The notes under the pieces are model-generated. The model was not told the DNA's origin. It saw only the letters and a program-made list of their open reading frames with translations, and did not search any database. A stretch of 64,000 nucleotides of DNA from Croceicoccus hydrothermalis. Lineage in GTDB: Bacteria > Pseudomonadota > Alphaproteobacteria > Sphingomonadales > Sphingomonadaceae. Made by a program: the position numbers and the translations under genes. The DNA is taken from NCBI RefSeq assembly GCF_022378335.1, contig NZ_JAIQCI010000002.1:62001-126000 (forward strand), read 5' to 3'. The first letter of the stretch is position 1. Every line of letters starts with the position of its first letter. This document shows positions 8,190 through 17,450 of this stretch, piece after piece.

Positions 8190-8660
8190 GTGGACGGCTT
8201 GACGGAAACACTGATGGAATGGGCGCGGTTCGTGCAGGATCCCGTCATGCTCGCCATCATTTTCCTCATCGGGACGACGGCGCTCGTCGCGTGTTGCGTT
8301 CCCGGCGTGATCCTGCCGGCGGCATTCTCGTCGGCCGCGCTCCTTGGCGGATGGCAGGGCGGGCTGATCGTCGCACTGGGCGCATTGCTCGGCAGCCATA
8401 TCCTTTTCGTGGTCACCCGGCACGGCATGCGGGCGCGCGTGCGCGACCGGCTCGGCGATCGGCTCGACGGGTTCGAGCGGCAGTTCGAAAGGCGAGGCCT
8501 TCTCTACATCATCGGTCTGCGCGTGGCGGGAACGCCCCATTTCCTGGTGACGGGCGCCAGTGCGCTCAGCACGTTGAACCACCGGTCCTTCGCCTTTGCG
8601 ACGATGATCGGCTTCCTTCCCGCCATCGCGATGACCGCCGCGGCCGGTTCGGTAATCTGA
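8190..8660 (+). CDS. VTT/DedA-like small integral membrane protein
   Basis: A 156-residue membrane protein with hydrophobic segments at about 20-50, 60-80 and 125-156. The glycine/proline-rich re-entrant region CCVPGVILPAAFSSAALLGG and the later arginine-rich loop ending in VAGTPHFLVTGASAL are typical of VTT (SNARE-associated) proteins, some of which flip lipid carriers. It is shorter than standard DedA (about 200). It starts at GTG 8190 behind GAAGAGGGA. The 142 bases before it contain no gene. Confidence 0.75.
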   Translation: MDGLTETLMEWARFVQDPVMLAIIFLIGTTALVACCVPGVILPAAFSSAALLGGWQGGLIVALGALLGSHILFVVTRHGMRARVRDRLGDRLDGFERQFERRGLLYIIGLRVAGTPHFLVTGASALSTLNHRSFAFATMIGFLPAIAMTAAAGSVI

Positions 8661-8729
8661 ACCCCCCTGCGATCGGCGGGGCGGACCGTCTGCCTTGCAT
8701 TCGCGGGGCGGGGCGGCCACATTCCGCGC

Positions 8730-9425
8730 ATGACAGACGCCACGCCGCAATCCGCGCCCCGGGCAAAGGCCGAGCCCCCGATGCGGGCCGCCATTCTTCC
8801 CGTGACACCGTTGCAGCAGAATTGCTCGCTCCTATGGTGCACGCAGACGATGAAAGGTGCGCTGATCGATCCGGGCGGCGATCTCGACCGGTTGAAGGCG
8901 TCTGTGGCAAAGGCGGGCGTGACGCTCGAAAAAATTCTCGTCACCCATGGCCATGTCGACCATTGCGGAGAGGCTGCGCTTCTGGCGCAGGAGCTGGATC
9001 TGCCGATCGAGGGGCCGCAGGAGGCCGACCGGTTCTGGATCTCCCGGCTCAAGGAGGATGGCACCAAATACGGGATTGCGGGCACCTGTTTCGAGCCGGA
9101 CCGATGGTTGCAGGACGGCGATACGGTCACGTTGGGGGCGTTGACGCTCGACGTCATTCATTGCCCCGGACACACGCCGGGCCATATCGTGTTCTACCAT
9201 GCGCCATCGCAATTCGCCGTCGTCGGGGATGTGTTGTTCAAGGGATCGATCGGCCGCACCGATTTCCCGATGGGCAATCATCAGGATCTGCTCGATGCCA
9301 TTACGCGCAAGCTATGGCCGCTCGGTGACGATGTCACCTTCATCCCCGGCCATGGTCCGGTGAGTACGTTCGGCCAGGAACGCCGGACGAATCCCTTCGT
9401 TGGCGATGCGGCGATGGCCGGCTGA
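8730..9425 (+). CDS. MBL-fold metallo-hydrolase (glyoxalase II-like)
   Basis: A 231-residue metallo-beta-lactamase-fold hydrolase. The zinc signature THGHVDHCG supplies H73, H75, D77 and H78. Later ligands are H in HCPGHTPGHIV, D in VVGDVLF and H in IPGHGP. The GHTPG and GHGP blocks are those of glyoxalase II-like proteins acting on thioesters or related substrates; the true substrate is unknown. It lies 69 bases after the VTT gene on the same strand. A second possible start is ATG 8781, after an unusual 17-residue lead. Confidence 0.88.
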   Translation: MTDATPQSAPRAKAEPPMRAAILPVTPLQQNCSLLWCTQTMKGALIDPGGDLDRLKASVAKAGVTLEKILVTHGHVDHCGEAALLAQELDLPIEGPQEADRFWISRLKEDGTKYGIAGTCFEPDRWLQDGDTVTLGALTLDVIHCPGHTPGHIVFYHAPSQFAVVGDVLFKGSIGRTDFPMGNHQDLLDAITRKLWPLGDDVTFIPGHGPVSTFGQERRTNPFVGDAAMAG

Positions 9426-9614
9426 CGGGGTGCATGTTACAGGGCGGTGACGACACGCCCTTGCGTATTGCGCATAATTCGATATAGCGCGCGCCTTCGC
9501 TGTAACCGATGCGATTGTCTGGCCGGCCGCCTGTGGGACACCCCTTGTGGTCCGGTCATGCTTCGCCTAGGGCATCGGCAATTGTCTTATTCATGATTTA
9601 ACACAGGTGCCGAA

Positions 9615-9794
9615 ATGGCTGTCCCCAAAAGAAAAGTATCGCCGCATCGCCGTGGCAACCGCCGCGCGCACGATTCGCTCAAGCCCGCCGCATATCACGA
9701 GTGCGGCAATTGCGGCGAGTTGAAGCGTCCCCACAATCTGTGCGACGCATGCGGCCATTACAACGGGCGTGAGATCGTTTCCGTCGGCCTTTGA
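9615..9794 (+). CDS. rpmF: 50S ribosomal protein L32
   Basis: A 59-residue protein beginning [20 protein letters not shown], with the zinc-ribbon pairs [18 protein letters not shown] in the middle: the complete L32 layout. It is the first gene of the rpmF-plsX-fabH-ihfA-merR run that is standard in Alphaproteobacteria. plsX follows 32 bases downstream. AGGTG six bases before the ATG is a plausible ribosome-binding site. The upstream 189-base gap presumably carries the operon promoter, though no clear consensus is seen. Confidence 0.97.
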   Translation: MAVPKRKVSPHRRGNRRAHDSLKPAAYHECGNCGELKRPHNLCDACGHYNGREIVSVGL

Positions 9795-9826
9795 CGTCTG
9801 GCGACTCGCAACCGGGAGATAGTTCG

Positions 9827-10909
9827 ATGAGCTTGCCGCGTATCGCCGTCGATGCGATGGGCGGCGACGTGGGTGTGCGTGTCATGATCGAAGGCGCGGC
9901 ACTGGCCCGCCGTCGTCACGACCGTTTCAAGTTCCTGCTCGTCGGCGACGAGGCGCAGATCAAGTCTGCGCTCGACCATCATCCCAATCTGCGCGGCGCG
10001 TCGGAAATCCTCCACGCGCCGGAACAGGTCGAAGGCGACGAACGCCCGACACAGGCGTTGCGCCGGGCGCGGCGCACGTCCATGGGCATGGCGATCGCCG
10101 CGGTCAAAAGCGGCGAGGCCGGGGCCGCGGTATCGGGCGGCAATACCGGTGCGTTGATGGCCATGGCCAAGGTTTCGCTGCGGACCATGCCGGGGATCGA
10201 CCGGCCGGCGCTTGCCGCGCTGCTGCCGACGCTGGGCGATACCGATCTCGTCATGCTCGATCTCGGTGCGAATACGGAATGCGACGCGCGCAATCTGGTG
10301 CAGTTCGCGATCATGGGTGCGGCCTATTCGCGCATCGCCACCGGCCTTGCCGAACCGCGCGTGCGCCTGCTCAATATCGGGACCGAGGAAATCAAGGGCA
10401 CCGATGCCCTGCGCGGCGCGTCGGAGAAGCTGCGCGAGGCGTCCAAGAGCCTCGCCCTGAGTTTCGATGGCTTCATCGAGGCGGACAAGCTCGCCCGCGG
10501 GAGCGCTGATGTCGTCGTGACCGATGGTTTTTCCGGCAATATCGCGCTGAAAGCGGTGGAGGGGGCGGCTCGTTTCGTCACCGACCTTCTGAAAGATGCG
10601 TTTCAAAGCTCGCTGCGCTCGAAGCTCGGCTTCCTCATCAGCCGGCCGGCGACGGAATTGCTGAAGCATCACCTCGATCCGAACAATCACAATGGCGCCG
10701 TTTTCCTGGGCCTGAATGGCATTGTGGTGAAGAGCCACGGCAATGCGAATGCGGCGGGTGTGGCCAATGCGGTCGCGGTCACCGCGCGTCTGCTGGAGGA
10801 AAACCTGACCGAACGCATCACCGCCGATCTTGCCGAGGGCGCCGCGCTGCAAGGCAGCATGCCATCGGCTGGCGAAACCGCACCTTCTGCAGGCAGCGAG
10901 ATACGATGA
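9827..10909 (+). CDS. plsX: Phosphate acyltransferase PlsX
   Basis: A 360-residue enzyme that makes acyl-phosphate from acyl-ACP for phospholipid synthesis, acting at the inner face of the membrane. The N-terminus [20 protein letters not shown], the block [17 protein letters not shown] and the region [17 protein letters not shown] are diagnostic. ATG 9827 was chosen because GGGAGAT lies eight bases before it; the frame continues upstream only through TTG 9791. Its TGA overlaps the fabH ATG. Confidence 0.96.
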   Translation: MSLPRIAVDAMGGDVGVRVMIEGAALARRRHDRFKFLLVGDEAQIKSALDHHPNLRGASEILHAPEQVEGDERPTQALRRARRTSMGMAIAAVKSGEAGAAVSGGNTGALMAMAKVSLRTMPGIDRPALAALLPTLGDTDLVMLDLGANTECDARNLVQFAIMGAAYSRIATGLAEPRVRLLNIGTEEIKGTDALRGASEKLREASKSLALSFDGFIEADKLARGSADVVVTDGFSGNIALKAVEGAARFVTDLLKDAFQSSLRSKLGFLISRPATELLKHHLDPNNHNGAVFLGLNGIVVKSHGNANAAGVANAVAVTARLLEENLTERITADLAEGAALQGSMPSAGETAPSAGSEIR

Positions 10910-11894
10910 CCGACACGATCCGCCGCGCCGTGGTATTGGGATGCGGGTCCGCGCTTCCGACGCGGTGCGTCACCAATGCCGAGCTTGCCGAGACCGTCGA
11001 TACCAGCGACGCATGGATCGTGGAGCGTACCGGCATTCGGCAACGCCACATCGCGGGCGATGGCGAAACGACCGGCACGCTTGCCGCCGACGCCGCGCGC
11101 AAGGCGATGGCCGCCGCCGGGGTGGAGCCGGACGACATCGGCCTGATCGTGCTGGCCACCGCCACGCCGGATCAGACCTTTCCATCCACCGCGAGCTGGG
11201 TGCAGCATGAAATCGGGGCGAAGAATGCCTTCGCCTTCGATGTGGCTGCGGTGTGTTCGGGGTTTCTTTTGCGCTCGGCACCGCCGAATCGATGCTGAAG
11301 ACCGGGATGGCGAAACGCGCGCTGGTGATCGGCGCCGAAACATTTTCCCGCATTCTCGATTGGGACGATCGCGGGACCTGCGTGCTTTTCGGCGACGGGG
11401 CCGGTGCCTTCGTGCTGGAGGCGCGCGACGTCGATGCCGCCGATGCCGCGACGGCTCCGGGCGTGATCGGCACGCGTCTGCATACCGATGGCGAACATGG
11501 CTCGCTTCTCTATGTCGACGGCGGTCCGTCGACGACGGGAACGGTCGGCAAGTTGCGGATGAAGGGGCGCGAGGTGTTCCGTCACGCGGTCGTCAACCTG
11601 GCGCAGGTTCTGCGCGAGGTGCTGGACGATGCGGGAATGACGGGCGAACAGGTGGATTGGGTGGTGCCGCATCAGGCCAATGCCCGCATCCTCGACGCGA
11701 CGGCGAAGAAGCTTTCGCTTCCGCCCGAAAAGGTGATCAAGACGGTCGACATCCACGCGAATACGTCGGCGGCAAGCGTGCCGCTCGCCTATGACGTGGC
11801 GGTGCGGGACGGGCGGATCAAACCGGGCGATCTGGTCATGCTTGAGGCGATGGGGGGCGGCTTTACCTGGGGGGCGAGCCTGCTGCGGGTGTAA
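10906..11894 (+). pseudogene. fabH: 3-oxoacyl-ACP synthase III (FabH), broken by a one-base deletion
   Basis: FabH starts fatty acid synthesis by condensing acetyl-CoA with malonyl-ACP. The first frame (10906 on) carries the N-terminal half with the catalytic Cys117 in AAVCSGF. The second frame carries the rest, with the catalytic His in PHQANARI and Asn in HANTSAAS. The frames switch at 11267-11270, where CTTTTGCG replaces the CTTTTTGCG needed to read CSGFLFALG. One added T restores an uninterrupted protein of about 329 residues with every catalytic residue. Codon usage and neighbours are normal and the gene is usually important, so a homopolymer sequencing error is as likely as a true mutation. 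Confidence 0.9.
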
Positions 11895-11908
11895 ATTCCC
11901 TACATCGC

Positions 11909-11937
11909 TTGACCTCAAATCTGTAACCTATGATAAT
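11909..11937 (+). promoter_or_regulatory. Sigma-70 type promoter of ihfA
   Basis: TTGACC (11909-11914), a 17-base spacer and GATAAT (11932-11937) closely match the housekeeping consensus. The site lies in the only gap between fabH and ihfA and ends 43 bases before the ihfA start, so ihfA-merR probably has its own promoter besides read-through. Confidence 0.65.
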
Positions 11938-11980
11938 GTAGGGGTTCTTTCAGGGTCGCTTCTATACAAAGGAAATGCCG

Positions 11981-12277
11981 ATGCGATCAGCCGGAACTCT
12001 GACCCGCGCCGATCTTGCCGATATTATACACCGCAAGCAGGGACTTAGCCGTGCGGAATCGCTGAACATGGTTGAGGCGATCCTGCGTTTGATGTGCGAT
12101 GCGCTGCATTCGGGGGAAAACGTTAAAATTTCCGGGTTCGGAACATTCCTCCTTCGCGACAAGAGCGAACGGATCGGACGCAATCCGAAAACGGGCGTCG
12201 AGGTTCCGATCACCCCGCGCCGCGTGATGACCTTTCGTGCGAGCCAGCTTCTTAAAGAACGTATAAGCGCAAGATGA
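11981..12277 (+). CDS. ihfA: Integration host factor subunit alpha
   Basis: A 98-residue HU/IHF-family DNA-bending protein. The core [20 protein letters not shown] and [10 protein letters not shown], followed by [16 protein letters not shown], contain the DNA-intercalating arm (NPKTG with Pro). IhfA pairs with IhfB to bend DNA in transcription, recombination and phage integration. Of two in-frame ATGs, 11981 is preferred because AAAGGA sits eight bases before it; ATG 11975 is too close to that site. It overlaps merR by four bases. Confidence 0.95.
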   Translation: MRSAGTLTRADLADIIHRKQGLSRAESLNMVEAILRLMCDALHSGENVKISGFGTFLLRDKSERIGRNPKTGVEVPITPRRVMTFRASQLLKERISAR

Positions 12278-12699
12278 AAACCAGTGACGATCTGTTTGAC
12301 GATGGAAAGGATCCACAGGCTTTCCGCACGATCGGGGAGGTTGCGGCCGCACTATCGATAAAGCCGCATGTCCTGCGTTACTGGGAGACGCAATTCTCCG
12401 CCCTTGCGCCCATCAAGCGAAGCGGGAACCGGCGTTACTACCGGCCTGAGGATGTGGCGGTCGTGCAGAAGATCGACCGCCTGCTCAACCACGAAGGCTA
12501 CACGATTCGCGGTGCGGCAAAGGCGCTGGCCGAACCGGAACCGCCGGCGCCGAGTGCAGCCGAGGTGAACCCCGAACCCGCGCGCGTAGAGCGTCCTCGC
12601 ATGATGAGCGACGAGGAAATGCTGATGCGCCTGCGCGCGATTCGCGAGACATTACTACAGCTTCAGGACGAAAACGCGCCCGCCGATATGTCAGTCTAG
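12274..12699 (+). CDS. MerR family transcriptional regulator
   Basis: A 141-residue regulator with a full MerR DNA-binding domain: [20 protein letters not shown], then [17 protein letters not shown] and the [15 protein letters not shown] helix. The short C-terminal part is proline/glutamate-rich and ends in a helix; no metal-binding cysteines are seen. It directly follows and overlaps ihfA, as in most Alphaproteobacteria, and its target is unknown. The last nine bases overlap the convergent sixA-like gene. Confidence 0.9.
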   Translation: MKTSDDLFDDGKDPQAFRTIGEVAAALSIKPHVLRYWETQFSALAPIKRSGNRRYYRPEDVAVVQKIDRLLNHEGYTIRGAAKALAEPEPPAPSAAEVNPEPARVERPRMMSDEEMLMRLRAIRETLLQLQDENAPADMSV

Positions 12700-13239
12700 A
12701 TCGGGGCCAAGCGCAGGGTCGAGATCGCGGGGCCGGGTCAGTGCGACGATCCGCCCCTTTGCATCCGGCAAATCGGCCCAATCGTCGATGTCGAATTCCA
12801 GAACGGCGAACGCACCTGTGGGATATTTGACCGCGACGGTATCGCGCAACGCATTCCCGACGTCGTCGGGAACGTGGTCGAGCACGAAATCCTCCAACCC
12901 CGGATTGTGCGAGACGATCAACAGCGAATCGCACGCCCCGCCCATTTCGACGACAACCTCGGCAATGACCTCCGACGTGGCGAGATAGAGGCGGCGATCC
13001 TCCGCCCGATCGACCGGCGCGCGCCGCCCCATCGCGTCGAGCGCGAGAGTGAGCGTTTCGCGCACCCGCTGCGCCGGGGAGGCGAGGATGCGGTCGAAGG
13101 ACGGGCCCCGCGTGCCGATATGCGCCCCCATCGCGGTCGCGGCACGGCGGCCCTTTGCATTAAGCCCGCGATCGAAATCCCGACCGCTTGGCTGATGGTC
13201 TTCGGATTTGGCATGCCGCAACAGACCGATGATCTTCAA
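12691..13239 (-). CDS. sixA: SixA-type histidine phosphatase
   Basis: A 182-residue phosphoglycerate-mutase-fold phosphatase. The catalytic LLRHAKSE gives the phospho-accepting His at the N-terminus. DFDRGLNAKGRRAA, ILASPAQRVRETL and the late VSHNPGLEDFV supply the remaining active-site Arg and His residues. SixA-type enzymes dephosphorylate histidine-phosphorylated carriers. It starts at TTG 13239, which overlaps the helicase TGA and has GAGGAAG before it, so it is coupled to the helicase gene. Confidence 0.88.
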   Translation of the reverse strand: MKIIGLLRHAKSEDHQPSGRDFDRGLNAKGRRAATAMGAHIGTRGPSFDRILASPAQRVRETLTLALDAMGRRAPVDRAEDRRLYLATSEVIAEVVVEMGGACDSLLIVSHNPGLEDFVLDHVPDDVGNALRDTVAVKYPTGAFAVLEFDIDDWADLPDAKGRIVALTRPRDLDPALGPDLD

Positions 13240-16067
13240 ACCGCTTCTTCCTCTACACCCGGATCGTGACCGGAAATGTCGCTGCCCGAAACACGGCTGT
13301 CTAACATTTTTAAAGCTTCGTCCAGAGTGACGCGCGAAACCGGCGTGCCTTCGGGAAAGGCGGAAAGCAGGCGCGACGGGAACGCCGGTGACAGCACGAC
13401 GAATGCACCCGAATCAGTACGGCTGCGGATGAGCCGCCCGAACGCCTGAGCCAACCGTCCGCGCACGATTGCATCGTCATAGGCCTGCTTGCCGCCTTTC
13501 TCGCTGCCCTTCGCGCCGGGAACGATCTGAGCCGCCCGACGCGCGCGGTGCAGGATCGACGGTTTGGGCCAAGGCACCTGTTCCATCACCACCAGGCGCA
13601 GCGATTCGCCCGGCACGTCCACCCCGTCACGCAGCGCGTCGGTGCCCAGCAGGCTGGCCCTGGGATCGTCGCGGAAAATATCCACCAGCGTTCCTGTGTC
13701 GATCGGGTCGATATGTTGCGCAAACAAGGGCAATCCGCCGCGCGCGAGCCGGTCGGCGATGCGCGCATGCACGGCGCGCAACCGGCGGATCGCGGTAAAC
13801 AGGCCCAGCACGCCGCCTTGCGATTGTTCGATCAACCGGCCGTAGGCTGCCGCGAGGCCGGCAATGTCGCCCTTTTTCACGTCGGTCACAATGATGACCT
13901 GCGCCTGCCGCGCATAATCGAACGGGCTTGCGGCCTCACTCAACGCTGCCGTCACGCCCAGCTGCACCGCGCCCGACCGTTGGAGGGCGCGGGGCCAGTC
14001 GGGCCCGTCCTCCTGCCGGTCGCACAGGGTGGCGCTGGTCTGCATCACGCCATGCGCGGGTTCCAGCACGGTACGGGCAAAGGGGCGCATGGGGTCGAGC
14101 CAGCGGCGGTGGATGGCGATGTCGAACTCGCGCGCCTCGGCCCGCTCGACCGCGCACCAATCGACGAAGTCCGGGTCCGCCGGGCCACCCATCCGCGCAC
14201 ACATCGCCTCCCAGGCGATCAGCGTGTCGATCCGCCAGCGCAGCGAATGGCGCGCGCCATCGATACGCTGCCGCCCCTGACCGTCGAGCCAGTCGGGCGG
14301 GTCGGCCAGGATCGCCTCCAGCCGCGCGGACAGCGCCATCAACGGTTGCCGCAGGCGGGTCAGCGCATCCTTCGCATCATTCGCCGCGCCGATGAACGCT
14401 GCGTCGAGGTCGGTCACTTCGGTTTCGATGCCATAGCCTGCGTCCTGCGCGCTGGCATCGCGGGCAAAGGTCAGCGTGCGAACCGCGCCGAGCAGGCGTT
14501 CCACAGGGCCCCACGGTTCGCCCTCCGCAATCCGCGAAAGCCAGCCATCGGCGGGCAGCAGGTCGGCCGCCTCCCGCGCGGCGGCGATCGCCGCGTCGCC
14601 CGCTTCGTCATAGCTGGCGACATCCGACAGACGGGCGGCGAGCCCGCGGCGGCGCCCCTTCGACTTGCCCTCCGGTCCGATGACCCAGCGGCGCATCTCG
14701 ATCGCTTCACTCCCCGAAAGGGCGGCGGCAAAGGTCGAATCGGCGGCATCGAACAGATGGTGCCCCTCGTCAAACACGATGCGGGCGGGGCGCTGCTGCC
14801 CCTCGCGTTCGTCGCCATTGCCCGACCCGCGTGCGGCGTGAACCATGACAAGCGCATGATTCGCGATGACCAGATCGGCATGCGCGGATTGGCGGGCAGC
14901 GCGTTCGATGAAGCATTTGCGGTAATGCGGGCATCCGGCATAGACGCATTCGCCGCGCCGGTCGGTCAGCGCCGCCATGCCCCGCCGCCGGAACAGGGTC
15001 GGCAACCATCCGGGCAAATCGCCGCCAACCATGTCGCCGTCCTCGCTAAACGCGGCCCAGCGCGCGACGAGCTGTGCGAAAATGCCGGGGCGGCCTGCGA
15101 AGCCGCCCTGTAACGCATCTTCGAGATTGAGCAGGCAAAGGTAGTTTTCCCGTCCCTTGCGCACGACGACGGCGGGGGTTTCGCGCGCCTCGCCCGCGTC
15201 GACATCGGGCCATGCGCGGCGGCTTTCGCGACGAAGCTGGCGTTGCAACGCCTTGGTATAGGTGCTCACCCACACGGTGCCGCCCGCCGCCTGCGACCAG
15301 AGCGAGGCGGGCGCGAGATAGCCCAGCGTCTTGCCGACGCCCGTCCCGGCCTGTGCGAGCAGCATGTTCGGCTGGCCGACTTTGGGCCGAGGTGTGAAGA
15401 TGCGCGCCGCGGCACGGGCATAGTCGCGTTGCCCCTCGCGGCGTTCGGACCCTTCTCCGGTGAGCTGATCGAGCCGTGCCGTCACCTCATCCTCGGCGAT
15501 GGTGACATGGGCCGGTTGCGGGCGCGGCGGGCGTTCCTCCCATTCGGGCAGCTTTGCAAAAAGCCAGGGTTCGGCACGTTCGGGCCTGCGGACATGCGGC
15601 GCCAGCAGGCTCGCCCAAGGCCAGCGCAGCCGCGATAGCGACTGCAACGTGCTCCACGCACCGGGCCGTTCGGTCCAGCCCTCCTCCTCCACCCGCGTGA
15701 AAAGCACAGCCGCCGCATGGGCAAGCAGATGCGGCACATCCGCCTCGTCCTCCGGTATGGCAAGGCCCAACACCTCGGCAAGACCGCGCGGGGTGGGCAC
15801 CATGAAGCGGGCCGGATGAATGAAAGCGAACAGTTCGAGCAAATCCAGACCCGACAATTCGGGGTAGCCGAGCCGGCTCGCCACCAACGGCGCATTCAGC
15901 ATGAGCAGCGGAGTCTCCGCCGCCGCCATGATCGCCTCACCCCGCGAAAGACCGCGCACCTCACCTTCGCGAGAGGAGAGCCAGCAACCCGAATGGCTTG
16001 CATGCAGGGCGGGCAGGGCCAAAGCATCGGCAAGGCCGGTGGTATCGGGGGAGTGGGGGGCGGACAT
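13236..16067 (-). CDS. ATP-dependent DNA helicase, DinG/XPD-like
   Basis: A 943-residue superfamily 2 helicase. Walker A is AGTGVGKT (241-247), and motif II is DEGHH in RIVFDEGHHLFDAADS. Cysteines in GECVYAGCPHYRKCF, together with an earlier YLCLL, fit an XPD-type iron-sulfur cluster. The first 230 residues form a helical region not part of the motor, and the C-terminus holds LLGTDALRDGVDVPGESL and FGRLIRSRTDSG. Such enzymes unwind damaged DNA or R-loops. ATG 16067 was chosen; the longer frame to 16109 has no supporting ribosome-binding site. It is coupled to sixA. Confidence 0.88.
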   Translation of the reverse strand: MSAPHSPDTTGLADALALPALHASHSGCWLSSREGEVRGLSRGEAIMAAAETPLLMLNAPLVASRLGYPELSGLDLLELFAFIHPARFMVPTPRGLAEVLGLAIPEDEADVPHLLAHAAAVLFTRVEEEGWTERPGAWSTLQSLSRLRWPWASLLAPHVRRPERAEPWLFAKLPEWEERPPRPQPAHVTIAEDEVTARLDQLTGEGSERREGQRDYARAAARIFTPRPKVGQPNMLLAQAGTGVGKTLGYLAPASLWSQAAGGTVWVSTYTKALQRQLRRESRRAWPDVDAGEARETPAVVVRKGRENYLCLLNLEDALQGGFAGRPGIFAQLVARWAAFSEDGDMVGGDLPGWLPTLFRRRGMAALTDRRGECVYAGCPHYRKCFIERAARQSAHADLVIANHALVMVHAARGSGNGDEREGQQRPARIVFDEGHHLFDAADSTFAAALSGSEAIEMRRWVIGPEGKSKGRRRGLAARLSDVASYDEAGDAAIAAAREAADLLPADGWLSRIAEGEPWGPVERLLGAVRTLTFARDASAQDAGYGIETEVTDLDAAFIGAANDAKDALTRLRQPLMALSARLEAILADPPDWLDGQGRQRIDGARHSLRWRIDTLIAWEAMCARMGGPADPDFVDWCAVERAEAREFDIAIHRRWLDPMRPFARTVLEPAHGVMQTSATLCDRQEDGPDWPRALQRSGAVQLGVTAALSEAASPFDYARQAQVIIVTDVKKGDIAGLAAAYGRLIEQSQGGVLGLFTAIRRLRAVHARIADRLARGGLPLFAQHIDPIDTGTLVDIFRDDPRASLLGTDALRDGVDVPGESLRLVVMEQVPWPKPSILHRARRAAQIVPGAKGSEKGGKQAYDDAIVRGRLAQAFGRLIRSRTDSGAFVVLSPAFPSRLLSAFPEGTPVSRVTLDEALKMLDSRVSGSDISGHDPGVEEEAV

Positions 16068-16152
16068 TCGCCCCAACATAGGAGGCGTCAGCGCAAAATG
16101 GAACGGCACCGCATGCGAAACCCGTCAAACACGCGGGCGCCGCGGTGCGCGA

Positions 16153-16785
16153 TCATGCGGGGGCGGTCTGCGTCCTTTCGGCTGGCAATTTGCACGAACA
16201 GCCGGTGTGCCCGCCGATCAGCATGGCGGTAATTTCCGCATCGATCCGGTCGCCGTAATTCCATTCGAGGGCGCGGCGGACCAACCGGCCCAGCACGGCG
16301 GGCGCATCGCGGCTGTCATGCCCGTCCGCGCCATGGACGAAGCCCGACACATGCATCCATTGATGCATGAGATGCGCGGCCATGTTCACATGGTCCCCCG
16401 CAATCACACATTGCGAAAGAAACCAGCGCGCGGTCCGAATGGGAAGGGTGCCAAGCTCGGTCGCGCCGATGACGGGCGGACCGTCGCGGTCGCTGTCCGG
16501 ACCGGGAAGCTCCTCGATCGCGATCGAGAGATTGAGCGTATGGTCGCCGGTCACGCCGGCTTCCTGCCCGATCTGCACGCGTTGCCAGATTTCCTCTCCG
16601 CTGAGGCGGCGGACCGATCCGTGCGCGCCCTTCCACTGCGTATCGCCGTAATCGGCCTTTCGCACGCTGGCGCCGAAGCCGGGCATCGACACCGCTTCGC
16701 GCAGGAGCCGGACCGATTCGCGGATGAAAGCTTCCTCGGCGTCGTTCGCGCCGGTGATCTCGTGCAGTTGGACAGAAACGCTCAT
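16153..16785 (-). CDS. Uncharacterised protein with a metzincin-like zinc motif (Glu replaced by Gln)
   Basis: A 210-residue protein of unknown family. Residues 141-151 read HQWMHVSGFVH, which fits the metzincin pattern HExxHxxGxxH at every position except that the catalytic Glu is Gln (codon CAA). All three zinc-binding His are kept. It starts with MSVSVQLHEITGANDAEEAF and has a C-terminal CSCK, with no signal peptide. It is the last gene after the crt-nuclease run, with 101 bases separating it from the nuclease. The frame stays open far upstream, but that part is antisense-like shadow of the nuclease and crtB genes. Confidence 0.75.
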   Translation of the reverse strand: MSVSVQLHEITGANDAEEAFIRESVRLLREAVSMPGFGASVRKADYGDTQWKGAHGSVRRLSGEEIWQRVQIGQEAGVTGDHTLNLSIAIEELPGPDSDRDGPPVIGATELGTLPIRTARWFLSQCVIAGDHVNMAAHLMHQWMHVSGFVHGADGHDSRDAPAVLGRLVRRALEWNYGDRIDAEITAMLIGGHTGCSCKLPAERTQTAPA

Positions 16786-16886
16786 GCCATTATCAACGCC
16801 AGCAACGAAAAGCGTTCCGTGCTTTTCACGCATTAAATTAACAGGCGAAAGCGAACGCGCGCTTAACGCCGCGCTACGCAAAGGGT

Positions 16887-17450
16887 TCAGCACCAGCCCG
16901 AACGGTGCCCCTGCCACTCCTCCGCCAGCCCTTCCTGGACGAGTATCATGCCGAGCGAGGTGCCGCCGCGTTCCACGATACGCAACTTGCGCCCATACAT
17001 GTCGGTGTCGCGATCGATCCGAGCGAGACTGAACGGTCCGGCGTTGAGCAATTCCTGCAAACGCAGCGTCGCCTGCTCGCCAAGGGCCAGCTCCGCATCG
17101 CATTCGGGCGTGCTGGTTTCGGGCGTGTTGATGTCGGCGATCCGGATCTTGTCCCCGTTCATCCAGAACGTGTCGCCATCGACCACGCAATTGGTGCGGG
17201 CCGGACCGTCGCACATCACGAATTGCTGCCGCAAATCGTCGGCGGGGCCGGGCGCGGGGGATGCGACCTGTTCGGGGCGGGCGGGCGAAAACAGGCCGGG
17301 ATCGAACCGCAGCCATAGCGCGAGCACGATCAGCAACGCCGACGCCGCGACCACCGCCCAGGCACCATAGTTCAGCCGCCGCTTTTCGGGCCAGAAAGCG
17401 ATGTCCGGCTTGCGATTCGCATATTTCGATTTGCGCCGGTTCCGCATCAT
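16887..17450 (-). CDS. Thermonuclease-family (staphylococcal-type) nuclease, membrane-anchored
   Basis: A 187-residue protein: a basic N-terminus, one membrane segment (LNYGAWAVVAASALLIVLAL, about 26-45), then an SNase domain facing outside. VDGDTFWMNGDKIRIADINT followed by PE supplies the Ca-binding Asp, the catalytic Arg and the Glu. YGRKLRIV gives the second Arg. SNase enzymes cut RNA or DNA. The ATG at 17450 overlaps the crtB TGA, so a nuclease is translationally coupled to the carotenoid genes; a functional link is not evident. Confidence 0.85.
   Translation of the reverse strand: MMRNRRKSKYANRKPDIAFWPEKRRLNYGAWAVVAASALLIVLALWLRFDPGLFSPARPEQVASPAPGPADDLRQQFVMCDGPARTNCVVDGDTFWMNGDKIRIADINTPETSTPECDAELALGEQATLRLQELLNAGPFSLARIDRDTDMYGRKLRIVERGGTSLGMILVQEGLAEEWQGHRSGWC

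Noticed and set aside
11266..11273. Programmed ribosomal frameshift in fabH
   Set aside because: A -1 slip would rejoin the frames, but there is no in-frame slippery heptamer and no downstream structure was seen; FabH is not known to use recoding.
13548..15113. A 521-residue plus-strand frame opposite the helicase
   Set aside because: Antisense shadow of high-GC coding sequence without motifs.
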